Source: Cohnella sp. AR92 (GTDB taxonomy: Bacteria > Bacillota > Bacilli > Paenibacillales > Paenibacillaceae). From it: DNA of 64,000 nt. The notes beneath the pieces are model-generated. The model worked only from the letters and a program-made list of their open reading frames with translations, did not search any database and was not told where the DNA came from. The stretch lies in the NCBI RefSeq assembly GCF_003990975.1, contig NZ_RZJR01000006.1, positions 310,001 to 374,000 of the forward strand, in the 5' to 3' direction. The position numbers and the translations under genes were made by a program. Positions 1 to 8,258 of this stretch are shown here, in pieces (the first letter of the stretch is position 1; every line of letters starts with the position of its first letter).

Positions 1-186
1 TCCGCATTCGGCGTTTACGAAGCCGCTACCCTGCTGGAAGAATCGCTCAAGCTCAGCGATACGAACGGCCCGAAGCTGCTGGACGAGCTAGGGCGTCAAT
101 TGGACATCGTTTTTCGATCCATTGACAAATATAAGGAAAGTATTAGCGTAGCTAACATTTCAGACACAGGTGGAGATTTGCTTTGA
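1..186 (+). CDS. C-terminal end of an HPt (histidine phosphotransfer) domain protein, partial
   Basis: Reading frame 1 is open from the window edge to a TGA at 184-186. The 61 visible residues (AFGVYEAATLLEESLKLSD, then a second amphipathic helix around LLDELGRQLDIVF) look like the last helices of an HPt four-helix bundle. The phosphorylated His would lie upstream of the window. The stop overlaps the TTG start of the response regulator (TTGA), so the two are probably translationally coupled and act in one phosphorelay. It could be a free HPt protein or the tail of a hybrid kinase. Confidence 0.6.
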   Translation, partial: SAFGVYEAATLLEESLKLSDTNGPKLLDELGRQLDIVFRSIDKYKESISVANISDTGGDLL

Positions 187-872
187 CAAAGATTCTGGTC
201 ATAGAAGACGATCCAATTCTCGGCGAGATGCTGACGTTGTACCTGGCCGAAGAAAATTTCAATGTCATCCGGGTGGAATCGGCGCAGCAAGGGTTCCAAG
301 CCCTTGGCGTATTCGATCCCGATCTTATCATTCTGGATTTGATGCTTCCGGATGCGGACGGCCCGTCCGTCTGTACGGAATTCCGCGAGAAGACATCCGT
401 GCCGATCGTCGTCACTTCCATGAAGAATACGGTCGCCGATCGAATCCAGGCCATAAGCTTGGGAGCGGACGACTACTTGACGAAGCCTTACAGCGTGCAA
501 GAGCTGAAAGTAAGAATTCAAGCGGTTCTGCGGCGGGTGTCGGCCTCCATCCCGGAAGCGGATCCGATCGTGCCTTCCCAGTCTCCGAATCGGATCTCCC
601 TGAATACGGAGAGGCGTACGATCGTCCTTGAGGGCAGAATCATCGACACGACCTTCTCCGAGTACGAGATGATGAAGCTGTTCACGCAGAATCCCGGACG
701 GGTGTTCAGCCGCGAGGAACTTCTCAATTCGGTGCGGGGAATCGATTCTTTCGTCAACGAGCGGGCGATCGATGTGCATATCACGAATCTAAGGAGGAAG
801 ATCGAGAAGAACCCCAAAGAGCCCCAGCACATCAAGACCGTGTGGGGCATCGGGTATAAGTTTATGAAGTAG
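183..872 (+). CDS. OmpR/PhoB-family response regulator
   Basis: 229 aa. The receiver domain occupies about residues 1-120, with the acidic pair EDD near residue 8, the phospho-acceptor Asp in LIILDLMLPDADG near 53, and the conserved Lys in DYLTKPYS. A winged-helix DNA-binding domain (about 130-227) ends in the typical motif TVWGIGYKF. The start is TTG at 183, inside the stop of the HPt gene (TTGA overlap), with a GGTGGAG ribosome site at 170-176. Probably a DNA-binding output of the phosphorelay encoded just upstream. The target genes cannot be read from this window. It converges on glpX with a short gap. Confidence 0.9.
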   Translation: MTKILVIEDDPILGEMLTLYLAEENFNVIRVESAQQGFQALGVFDPDLIILDLMLPDADGPSVCTEFREKTSVPIVVTSMKNTVADRIQAISLGADDYLTKPYSVQELKVRIQAVLRRVSASIPEADPIVPSQSPNRISLNTERRTIVLEGRIIDTTFSEYEMMKLFTQNPGRVFSREELLNSVRGIDSFVNERAIDVHITNLRRKIEKNPKEPQHIKTVWGIGYKFMK

Positions 873-889
873 CGGAAGTCCCGGTCGGA

Positions 890-1861
890 TTAATCCAACT
901 CGTTCAACAGCTTCTTGTTCGGCAGATAGTGGATGGCGCGGATAAAACGAATCGTTCTGGTCTGGGCTCTCATCACGATGGAATGAGTCTCGGCACGTTG
1001 CTCGGACAGATAGCGGACGCCGCCCAAGAATTCGCCGGGCGTTACGCCCGTAGCGGCGAAGATGACATCCTCGGACCCGATCATATCCTCCATCGTGAGC
1101 ACCCGGTAAGGGTCCTCGATTCCCATCTCGACGCAGCGCTTGTATTCGTTCGCATCCGACGGCATCAACCGGCCCTGCAGCTCTCCTCCGAGACAGCGGA
1201 GCGCGGCGGCGGCGAGCACGCCTTCCGGAGCTCCTCCCGAACCGACGTAGAGGTCGATACCGGCTTCCGGGAAAGCGGGAGCCATGGCGCCTGCGACGTC
1301 TCCATCGGAGAGGAACTTGATCCGGACGCCCACCTTGCGAAGCGTCTTGATCATCGCCTCATGCCGGGAACGGTCGAGAATCATGACGGTCAGGTCCGCT
1401 ACCTTCTTATGCAGGTGAACGGCCGCTTTCTGAAGCGTCACCTCCAGCGGATCCATCAGGCTTAGCTTGCCGGCCAGTTCCGGCCCGACCGCGAGCTTCT
1501 CCATATACATATCCGGCGCATGAAGCAGGTTCCCTTTGCCGGCGACGGCGATGACCGACATCGCGTTGTTGAGTCCCCTTGCCACGATCTCGGTCCCTTC
1601 GAGCGGATCGACGGCCACATCAAGCTCCGGCCCGTTGCCGCTCCCGACTTCCTCGCCGATGTACAGCATCGGAGCTTCGTCCATCTCCCCTTCGCCGATC
1701 ACGACCGTTCCTTTCATGGAGACCGTATCGAACATCGATCGCATCGCGGAGGTTGCCGCTCCGTCGGCGCCGTTCTTGTCCCCTCTCCCCATCCAAGGCG
1801 CGGAGGCCAATGCCGCAAGTTCGGTTACGCGTACAATCTCAAGCGCCAATTCTCTCTCCAT
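890..1861 (-). CDS. glpX: Class II fructose-1,6-bisphosphatase
   Basis: 323 aa, GlpX family, close to the usual 320-335. It hydrolyses fructose-1,6-bisphosphate to fructose-6-phosphate in gluconeogenesis. Visible signatures are GEGEMDEAPMLYIGE (metal-binding Glu/Asp cluster), DPLEGT, and the substrate-loop region YVGSGGAPEGVLAAAA. Of two adjacent ATGs I chose the second (1861), because it gives MERELALEIVRVTE, the usual N-terminus, with a better distance from the GGGGGA site. It follows yqfL with an 18-nt gap on the same strand, so it is probably the last gene of a ccpN-yqfL-glpX operon. Confidence 0.95.
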   Translation of the reverse strand: MERELALEIVRVTELAALASAPWMGRGDKNGADGAATSAMRSMFDTVSMKGTVVIGEGEMDEAPMLYIGEEVGSGNGPELDVAVDPLEGTEIVARGLNNAMSVIAVAGKGNLLHAPDMYMEKLAVGPELAGKLSLMDPLEVTLQKAAVHLHKKVADLTVMILDRSRHEAMIKTLRKVGVRIKFLSDGDVAGAMAPAFPEAGIDLYVGSGGAPEGVLAAAALRCLGGELQGRLMPSDANEYKRCVEMGIEDPYRVLTMEDMIGSEDVIFAATGVTPGEFLGGVRYLSEQRAETHSIVMRAQTRTIRFIRAIHYLPNKKLLNELD

Positions 1862-1879
1862 CATGATCCCCCATTTGGT

Positions 1880-2707
1880 CTAACTGACCGTATTCTGCCA
1901 GTGTTCGAGTATGATTCCCGCCGTTTCTTCGATCGCTCTCTCGGTGACGTCGATGACGGGGCAGCCAAGCTGCTTGAGCAATTCGTCCGAGAAGCGAAGC
2001 TCCTCTTCAATTCTCGCAAGCGTCGCATATTGCGCATGCGACGGCAGGCCGAGGGCCTTCAAGCGCTCCGCCCGGATCTTCAGAAGACGCTCCGGCTGCA
2101 TCGACAGCCCAATCGTGATCCGCTCTCCCGGAACGGTCGGCAGGAACAGCTCGGCGGGCGGCTTTACTTCCGGCGTGAGCGGATAATTCGCCGTCCGATA
2201 GCCTTTGTGAGCCAGATAGATGCTAAGCGGCGTCTTCGACGTTCGCGAAACCCCGACCAGCACGATCTGCGCATGAAGAAGTCCTCTGACATCCTTGCCG
2301 TCGTCATATCGGACCGCGAACTCGACGGCCTCGATTTTCCGAAAATAATGGTCGTCCATCTCGTGAAGCAGGCCGGGCTTGTACTTCGGGGAGTCGTTAA
2401 AGGTGTCGATGAACGCCTGCATCATCGGTCCCATGACGTCGACCGCCTTCACCTCGGCCCGGATCGCCTCTTCCCTCATCGTCTCACGAAGCTCGGGCTG
2501 AACAAGGGTATAAGCGATGAATCCGCCTGTCCTCGCCGCTTCGAGCACGAGCGAACGAACCTCTTCCTCTTGCTTGATGCCGCCATACCGTTTGATTCGC
2601 ACGTTCTCGAAAGCGAACTGGCGGACCGTCGCCCGGGCAACCGCTTCTGCCGTCTCGCCCACGGCATCCGAGCAGACGTAGATGATTTTCTGATCTTCTG
2701 CTGGCAC
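1880..2707 (-). CDS. yqfL: PPDK/PEP-synthase regulatory kinase-phosphorylase (DUF299)
   Basis: 275 aa, DUF299/PPDK regulatory protein family. Known members phosphorylate and dephosphorylate a Thr of pyruvate phosphate dikinase or PEP synthase, using ADP as donor and inorganic phosphate in the reverse reaction. The P-loop-like stretch is GVSRTSKTPLSIYLA (about residues 150-165). The N-terminus VCSDAVGETAEAVARA is typical. It starts with GTG at 2707 behind AGGAGGAG. It is preceded by ccpN (17-nt gap) and followed by glpX. In Bacillus subtilis the homologue also sits in an operon with ccpN and modulates CcpN activity, so a regulatory partnership is likely here too. Confidence 0.93.
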   Translation of the reverse strand: MPAEDQKIIYVCSDAVGETAEAVARATVRQFAFENVRIKRYGGIKQEEEVRSLVLEAARTGGFIAYTLVQPELRETMREEAIRAEVKAVDVMGPMMQAFIDTFNDSPKYKPGLLHEMDDHYFRKIEAVEFAVRYDDGKDVRGLLHAQIVLVGVSRTSKTPLSIYLAHKGYRTANYPLTPEVKPPAELFLPTVPGERITIGLSMQPERLLKIRAERLKALGLPSHAQYATLARIEEELRFSDELLKQLGCPVIDVTERAIEETAGIILEHWQNTVS

Positions 2708-2724
2708 AGGTTCTCCTCCTACCC

Positions 2725-3408
2725 TTACATATCCGAGGCAAGCTCGACCAAGGCTTGGGTGATATTCGTCTTCGTAATCCGGCCGATCACCTCTAACTCC
2801 TGATGATGGTCCGGCGACGTTATCGCCCGCACGACCGGCAAGCTGTTCAACTGATGCGCCATCATTCGCCTAGCCGCCTCGAGCAAGGTATCCTCCGGAT
2901 CGATCGTCACCAATTGAGTCTGCTTCGTCATGACCATGCGAATCGGAATCGTCGATGCGCTCGCGTTGCCAAGCGTGAACTTGAGCAGGTCCTTCGGGGA
3001 TACCATTCCGATCAGCCGGCTATCTTCGTCCGTAACGATAAGGCTGCCGACATTCTCCACGAACATGCTGATAACGGCGTCTCCCACCGCGGCCGTATCG
3101 CGAATGACGACCGGACGGCTCATGCGGTCCTTGACCTTCCATTCCAACAGCCGATTATGCGCCTTGCGTTCGGGCTTAAGCTCTTTGCCTAGGAAGTAGC
3201 CCACCTTCGGCTTCGCGTCGATATAGCCGAGCATGACGAGTACGGACAGGTCGGAGCGGATGGTCGGCCGGCTGATCCCGAGCGTCTCGGCTATCTGCTC
3301 GCCGGTGATCGGGGCGTTGCGGGTGACAAGGTCTACGATCTCCAATTGCCGGGAAGTGAGTTCGATTCTCGCTCCCTCCTTCTTTACCGACTTTCTATGC
3401 GCTTTCAT
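2725..3408 (-). CDS. ccpN: CcpN-type transcriptional repressor of gluconeogenesis (HTH + two CBS domains)
   Basis: 227 aa as given. Residues about 15-70 form a winged HTH (ELTSRQLEIVDLV, GEQIAETLGISRPTIRSDL). Residues about 85-225 are two CBS domains (VENVGSLIVTDED, HQLNSLPVVRA), which in this family sense nucleotides. In B. subtilis CcpN represses gapB and pckA during glycolysis. The ATG at 3408 has only a weak upstream site. An AGGAGG lies inside the gene 8 nt before the ATC codon of IELTSR, and starting there would give a length near that of the B. subtilis protein as I remember it. The first 14 residues are therefore doubtful. A perfect CcpN-type operator lies just upstream of the ATG. 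Confidence 0.92.
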   Translation of the reverse strand: MKAHRKSVKKEGARIELTSRQLEIVDLVTRNAPITGEQIAETLGISRPTIRSDLSVLVMLGYIDAKPKVGYFLGKELKPERKAHNRLLEWKVKDRMSRPVVIRDTAAVGDAVISMFVENVGSLIVTDEDSRLIGMVSPKDLLKFTLGNASASTIPIRMVMTKQTQLVTIDPEDTLLEAARRMMAHQLNSLPVVRAITSPDHHQELEVIGRITKTNITQALVELASDM

Positions 3409-3422
3409 TCAAGCCTATTTAT

Positions 3423-3433
3423 TGTATATCATA
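3423..3433 (-). promoter_or_regulatory. Candidate CcpN operator in the ccpN promoter
   Basis: On the minus strand the 11-mer TATGATATACA matches TRTGHYATAYW, the B. subtilis CcpN binding consensus as I recall it, at every position. It lies 15 nt upstream of the ccpN ATG and overlaps a plausible -10 (TATACA). The perfect palindrome TTGTGACACAA (3441-3451) lies just upstream at about the -35 position. Autoregulation is inference. Confidence 0.5.
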
Positions 3434-3608
3434 AATTTATTTGTGACACAATATTAATTCATATATAACGTCATATATAGCAAGGGACTTCCAATAAATA
3501 AAGCGTCAAATAACCCACCTTGTCATTTAAGTTGTGGGCTGCTTTCTGTGGGAGCTAAGAATGTAGTGCGCAAAAAGCTTAAAAAGTCTCTTCGAACTCC
3601 CTATTCTG

Positions 3609-4072
3609 TTGCACCAAGTACCACGATTCCTCTCGTACCCAGTCATTCATCGCTCACTTGTTGCACTCAGTACCACGCTTTCGTTCGTGCTCCCTCTAAC
3701 TATCTGATTTGTTGCACCTAGTATCACGATTCCTCTCGTACCCAGTCATTCATCGCTCACTTGTTGCACTCAGTACCACGCTTTCGTTCGTGCTCCCTCT
3801 AACTATCTGATTTGTTTCACCTAGTACCACGATTCCTCTCGTACCCGGTCATTCATCGCTCACTTGTTGCACCCAGTACCACGCTTTCGTTCGTGCGCCC
3901 TCTAACTAACTGATTTGTTGCACCTAGTACCACGATTCCTCTCGTACCCAGTCATTCATCGCTCACTTGTTGCACCCAGTACCACGCTTTCGTTCGTGCG
4001 CCCTCTAACTAACTGATTTGTTGCACCTAGTACCACGATTCCTCTCGTACCCAATCATTCATCGCACACTCG
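3609..4072. repeat. Tandem repeat array, 103-bp period (52+51-bp half units)
   Basis: Units begin at 3609, 3712, 3815, 3918 and 4021, spaced exactly 103 bp. There are four full copies and a partial fifth. Each unit is a dimer of related halves that both start TTGCAC and continue with AGTACCACG. The first half carries ACGA-N6-TCGT and the second CACG-N8-CGTG, so each half holds a short palindrome. Copies differ by only a few bases. The array fills most of the gap between ccpN and the PAP2 gene. The rest of the gap (3409-3608) holds the ccpN promoter and a CCCAC...GTGGG stem near 3514-3539. No coding potential is apparent. Confidence 0.95.
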
Positions 4073-4092
4073 TCTGCTCCATTTTTCCTCGC

Positions 4093-4128
4093 AAAAAAAC
4101 ACGCTTAAGGCCGAAGCCATAAGCGTGT
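4093..4128 (-). terminator. Rho-independent terminator of the PAP2/metallophosphoesterase operon
   Basis: Stem ACACGCTTA/TAAGCGTGT with a 12-nt loop. The run of seven A on the plus strand is a U-tract on the minus strand, just past the PAP2 stop. Confidence 0.85.
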
Positions 4129-4142
4129 TGTCTCTTTACCGT

Positions 4143-4787
4143 TTAATACGAATAGGACGAGCTGCCGCTTCCTGCCGTCCACTTGCGATAAGCCATGATC
4201 GTCAGGCTGACCCAGAATCCGCTGAGCAGATAGCCTGCAACGACATCGCTCGGGTAATGAACGCCCAGATAGATGCGGCTGATTCCCATTACAACGAACC
4301 AGGTGACGGCCAAGAGGATTAGGACCGCGCGAAGCAATCTCGAGGAGACATGCTTCCAGAGCAGATATACGGTAATGACCGCTAAGGTGAAGGACGCCAT
4401 CGAGTGTCCGCTGGGGAAGCTAAAGCCCTCCTCCTCTGCCAGACGATGCAGCAACGGCCGATCCCGTTCGAAGACGTCTTTCAGTAGGCCGTTGATCAAC
4501 GCGGTGCCGCCGAGAGCCACTGCGAACAGCACAAGCTCCTTCCGATGGCGAAGAAAAAGAGCGAATGCTACCACAATAAGGATGGCAATGACGACAACAT
4601 CCAAAGTCGAGCCCAAGGTAGAGATCGTTCTCATGAATCTGGTTAAGCCAGGCGACTCCCAGCCTTGTACGACCTTGATAATGGGGTCGTCGAACCCGGA
4701 GACATCATCCTTCTTCACGAATACAGCAAACAGAACAAAACCGATTAAGCTCATTGCGCTTGCCAACTTCAAACTTGCGAATCTCAA
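4143..4787 (-). CDS. PAP2-superfamily membrane phosphatase
   Basis: 214 aa integral membrane protein. The three phosphatase motifs are visible: KDVFERDRP (K-x6-RP), SFPSGHS (PSGH) and SRIYLGVHYPSDVVAG (SR-x5-H-x3-D). Such enzymes dephosphorylate lipid phosphates, for example undecaprenyl diphosphate or phosphatidate, on the outer face of the membrane. The start is TTG at 4787, overlapping the TGA of the metallophosphoesterase gene (TTGA). AAGGAGG at 7-nt spacing inside the end of that gene supports the TTG over the internal ATG at 4754. The substrate is not determinable, but a bacitracin-resistance-type undecaprenyl phosphatase is possible. Confidence 0.9.
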   Translation of the reverse strand: MRFASLKLASAMSLIGFVLFAVFVKKDDVSGFDDPIIKVVQGWESPGLTRFMRTISTLGSTLDVVVIAILIVVAFALFLRHRKELVLFAVALGGTALINGLLKDVFERDRPLLHRLAEEEGFSFPSGHSMASFTLAVITVYLLWKHVSSRLLRAVLILLAVTWFVVMGISRIYLGVHYPSDVVAGYLLSGFWVSLTIMAYRKWTAGSGSSSYSY

Positions 4788-5935
4788 ACCATATCCTCCT
4801 TGAAATAGACCCGAATCTGGATAATCTCACTGCGGCTTGCCAGTCTAATAGGAGGTCCCCAGGTACCGAACCCGGAAGACACGAAAGCATGCATGCTGCC
4901 CTTCTTCAGATAACCCCAATCCAGCTCGAACAGCCGGCGGGTGATCCAATGATTCGGAGCGAATTGCCCGCGATGCGTATGGCCGGAGAGGAGCAGATCG
5001 ACGCCGGCTTCCGCCGCGGCCGCGTATTGATACGGCTGATGATCCATCGCGATGATGGGAAGCGATGGATCCAGCGCGGAGACCAGCTCCCGCATCGGAA
5101 GCCTGCCTTCCTTCTCCATCGCCTCGGCCGTCTTGTCCTTCCGTCCGACGAGCTGGATGCGACCGTCAGCGATCGCAGCCGTCTCGTCAAGAAGCACCGG
5201 AATGCCGATCCCCTTCATCCGGCGGACGAACTCATCGGCATGCCCTCCATAATATTCGTGATTCCCTAACACAGCATACGTACCGAAGCGTGCGCGAAGC
5301 TTCGCCAGCCGATCAAACATCCGATTGCGGACAAGCGGTTCGATGTCTTCGTCCATCACGTCTCCAGCCAACAGCAACAGGTCGGGCTTTAGATTGTTAA
5401 TGGCATTAAGCAATCGATCAAGATGCCGATTGCCTACGATATTGCCCAAGTGGATATCGGAGACGACGACAAGCTCAAGCTTGTCGAGGTTTCCCGCCTT
5501 CTTCTCGACCGTGACTTCGTACGGCCGCACGATCGGGCTCCAAGCGTTCCAGGACCCGATGGCCAACAGCAGAACGAGCAGACCGAGAGCAACTCCTCCG
5601 GTTGCCAGAACGAAGCCGGAAGAATAGAATCCGAACAGCTTAGCTGCGCCGGCTGCTAGATCGGCAGCGATCGATAGAATGATAGCATACTCGAACACGG
5701 CGAAGTAATAGGAACCTATTACCTTCAACAGCCGCGACAACGGCTTAGGCTTGAACTTGGTTCTTCCCAGGATGAAGCTCAAGGCCAACAAGGCGATAAC
5801 GACCCAGTAGACGGCCTTCGGATAAGCCGGCCACAACTCTCCCAGGAAGATGCTCGCGTTCCATCCGGCGTACCAGCTAAGCGCCCCATAGACAAGCAGA
5901 ATGGGAAGAAAAGATAGAAGAATTCGACGAGTCAT
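4784..5935 (-). CDS. Membrane-anchored calcineurin-like metallophosphoesterase
   Basis: 383 aa. The N-terminal part (about 1-135) has four hydrophobic segments. The rest is a metallophosphoesterase domain with VVSDIHLGN (D-x-H), LLAGDVMDE (GD), LGNHEYYGG (GNHE) and LSGHTHRGQ (GHTH), all metal ligands. This combination matches the YkuE/YpbG-like family, some of which act on envelope nucleotide-lipid or phospholipid substrates. It is translationally coupled to the downstream PAP2 phosphatase (TTGA overlap), so both probably work on membrane phosphate esters. The substrate is unknown. Confidence 0.88.
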   Translation of the reverse strand: MTRRILLSFLPILLVYGALSWYAGWNASIFLGELWPAYPKAVYWVVIALLALSFILGRTKFKPKPLSRLLKVIGSYYFAVFEYAIILSIAADLAAGAAKLFGFYSSGFVLATGGVALGLLVLLLAIGSWNAWSPIVRPYEVTVEKKAGNLDKLELVVVSDIHLGNIVGNRHLDRLLNAINNLKPDLLLLAGDVMDEDIEPLVRNRMFDRLAKLRARFGTYAVLGNHEYYGGHADEFVRRMKGIGIPVLLDETAAIADGRIQLVGRKDKTAEAMEKEGRLPMRELVSALDPSLPIIAMDHQPYQYAAAAEAGVDLLLSGHTHRGQFAPNHWITRRLFELDWGYLKKGSMHAFVSSGFGTWGPPIRLASRSEIIQIRVYFKEDMV

Positions 5936-6021
5936 GCGAAGACAGCGCCCCTTGAAGGAAGGATTAAAAACTGTGATCTATTATATCACACATCCTTCTC
6001 CCTCCCCAACGCTGCCATCCG

Positions 6022-8079
6022 CTAGACGATTAACGAGCTCGGATCGCCTTGGTGCAAGAGCTTCAATCTATGCAGGGCGCGCGTGCATGCCACGTAGAGC
6101 AGCTTGGCGTCGTCCGCCTCGTAGCTCTTCTCGTCCGCGTCGGCGATCAGAACGGCATCGAATTCCAGTCCCTTGGAGAGATAGGCCGGCAGGACCGTGA
6201 TGCCTCCGTTGTAAGCTTGCTGCTCCGCGGACAACAGAGACGCTTCGACTCCCCGCTTCTTCAAGTCGGCATGAAGCTGCTTGCTCTTGGCTGCCGTGCG
6301 GCACAGGACGGCAATCGTTGATACGCCGGGCTGCTGCTTCCATACTTGGATCGTAGAGGCCGTTTCCGCGGCCAACTCCTCCCGAGAAGAGCCCACCGCG
6401 ATCGTCTCGACCGGATCGCCGCTGCGGAATACCGGTACCGCCGGCTTGACTTCGCCTTCCATCCCGGCAAGGATCCGGTTCGCGAACTCGATGATCTCGG
6501 TCGTCGAACGATAGCTGCGATCCAACTCGTAGTAGGCGGTGCCTTCGGAAGGGAACAGCTTCGACAATTCCGACCAGGAATGGATACCCGCATAATCGTG
6601 AATCCCTTGCTGCAAGTCGCCCAGCACCGTCAAGGACGGCGTTCGCTGCCTGCCGGCGAGCACCTCCAGCTGCAGCGGGGAATAATCCTGCGCTTCGTCG
6701 ATGACGATATGGTCGTAGGCCGCTTCGGAAGAGCCATACAGCTGCAGATGGATGAAGGCTAGAATCGGCAGGTCTTCCGCCGGAATAACGACCGGCTTGC
6801 GCTTCGAAGCGGCAGGACGATAGGCTGCATCCTGGGGAAAATACTTGCGATAATAATCGGCCGCGGCGAGCAGGGGAACCTTATTCGAATAAGCCTTCCA
6901 CTTCGCCGTCGCCGCCGCTTTGATCGTCTTGTCGCTCCAACGGGCGCGGCCGAGCTGGATTTCCATCCATCGCTTCAGCCGGTTCAGCAGCCGTTCCCGC
7001 CGCTTCATGATCGGCTCTTCGGCCGGTTCTTCCCCGAACCATTCGCGAATCTGGCTGGCCGGAAGCGCTAGGCCGGGATATGGGCTGAAGGAATCGTCGG
7101 GGATGAACTCCTTCTCGAAGCGAAGGAGCGACTCGCGAAGGAGGTTGGCGTACTCCGCGCTTCCTTTGACTCGTCCCGGGGCCGTTTCCCGCTCCTCCTT
7201 CGTCGTCTTGCGCTCGAACCACTTCTCCAGCGACAGGACGGGACTCTCCACGGCGACCGTTCCGCCGAGCAGCTCGATCGCCCATTCCTCGAAGGTGGTC
7301 TGGCGGATGTTGCCGACGCCGAGCTCCGGCAGCACGCCCGAGATATAATCGAGGAACATGCGGCTCGGCGCGAGAATCATCATCCGGTCGGCGCGCACCC
7401 GATCTTGGTAGCGGTACAGAAGGTACGCCAGACGATGCAGCGCAACGGTCGTTTTGCCGCTTCCCGCCACCCCTTGGATGAACACCGCTTTGTTTTTCTC
7501 CGTCCGTATGATGGCGTCCTGTTCCTGCTGAATCGTCGAGACGATATCCTTGAGCTTGTTGTCCTTGCTCTCCCCGAGCTTATGGAGCAGGAATTCGTCC
7601 GTCGCCAGCGTCTCGCCTTCCTGTCCGGCCTCGTAGCTGTCCACCAGCCGCTGCAATTCGCCTTCCCGGATCAGCAAATTGCGTTTAAGCGAGATTCGCC
7701 CGCCGACGATTCCGTCGGGAGAATCGTAGGTGACGGAAGGATCCCCGCCGGTGAAGGAATAGAACAAGCTGGAGATCGGAGCTCTCCAGTCGATGACGAG
7801 CGGCTTCTGGGTCTCTTCTTCTCCGACGCCCGATTTGCCTATATAGAGGGGCTGCGCTTCCGGATGTCCCTCCTCTTGGAAGTCCAAGCGTCCGAAGTAC
7901 GGCTCGCGCTCCGCGATTTCGAGCCGCTTCTTGCGCTCCTGCCGCAGATCGTCCAGCACCTGCTCCGTAATATCCTTGCCCGTATAAGGCGTCCCTATCG
8001 CGTTCTTCTGCTGCTGGATCTCGCCGACAACCCGCTGCAGCTTAAGCGCTTCTTCCTGATATTTCGCATCGACCGACAT
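6022..8079 (-). CDS. helD: RNA polymerase recycling motor ATPase HelD (UvrD/Rep-like)
   Basis: 685 aa, superfamily-1 helicase fold. A coiled-coil N-terminus (about 1-60) precedes Walker A GVAGSGKTTVALHR (about 205), Walker B IVIDEAQDYSPLQ, LDRSYRST, and motif VI VACTRALHRLKLL near the end. HelD enters stalled RNA polymerase, releases nucleic acids and recycles the enzyme. The ATG at 8079 is preceded by GGGAGGAG. It stands alone, with no operon partner. Close UvrD/PcrA paralogues lack this N-terminus, which favours HelD. Confidence 0.9.
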   Translation of the reverse strand: MSVDAKYQEEALKLQRVVGEIQQQKNAIGTPYTGKDITEQVLDDLRQERKKRLEIAEREPYFGRLDFQEEGHPEAQPLYIGKSGVGEEETQKPLVIDWRAPISSLFYSFTGGDPSVTYDSPDGIVGGRISLKRNLLIREGELQRLVDSYEAGQEGETLATDEFLLHKLGESKDNKLKDIVSTIQQEQDAIIRTEKNKAVFIQGVAGSGKTTVALHRLAYLLYRYQDRVRADRMMILAPSRMFLDYISGVLPELGVGNIRQTTFEEWAIELLGGTVAVESPVLSLEKWFERKTTKEERETAPGRVKGSAEYANLLRESLLRFEKEFIPDDSFSPYPGLALPASQIREWFGEEPAEEPIMKRRERLLNRLKRWMEIQLGRARWSDKTIKAAATAKWKAYSNKVPLLAAADYYRKYFPQDAAYRPAASKRKPVVIPAEDLPILAFIHLQLYGSSEAAYDHIVIDEAQDYSPLQLEVLAGRQRTPSLTVLGDLQQGIHDYAGIHSWSELSKLFPSEGTAYYELDRSYRSTTEIIEFANRILAGMEGEVKPAVPVFRSGDPVETIAVGSSREELAAETASTIQVWKQQPGVSTIAVLCRTAAKSKQLHADLKKRGVEASLLSAEQQAYNGGITVLPAYLSKGLEFDAVLIADADEKSYEADDAKLLYVACTRALHRLKLLHQGDPSSLIV

Positions 8080-8168
8080 TGCTTCTCCTCCCGGACGTAT
8101 ATTCGATTCCTAAATGTGGACAATTAATGTAGCATAACGCGCTTCGGAAAGCAATTGCCTTCTAGGGG

Positions 8169-8212
8169 TGTGATCCCGATCACTTGCATTGCTTTCCAAA
8201 GAGTGCCATCAT
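8169..8212 (+). promoter_or_regulatory. Crp/Fnr-type operator and promoter of the universal stress gene
   Basis: TGTGA-TCCCGA-TCACT at 8169-8184 is a near-perfect TGTGA-N6-TCACA site. A -35-like TTGCAT (8184-8189), a 17-nt spacer and a -10-like CATCAT (8207-8212) follow. The site centre would lie at about -42 from the predicted start of transcription, the class II activator position used by Fnr in Bacillus. Anaerobic induction is inferred. Confidence 0.6.
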
Positions 8213-8258
8213 AAAGATAGGCTCATAAGCCCTACATTCTACAGGTGAGGTGTTATTC

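Noticed and set aside
1520..2803. 427-codon open frame on the plus strand
   Set aside because: Antisense to glpX and yqfL; no ribosome site, and Arg/His-rich shadow composition.
3609..4072. Possible CRISPR array
   Set aside because: The whole 103-bp unit repeats nearly identically with no variable spacers, and no cas genes are near.
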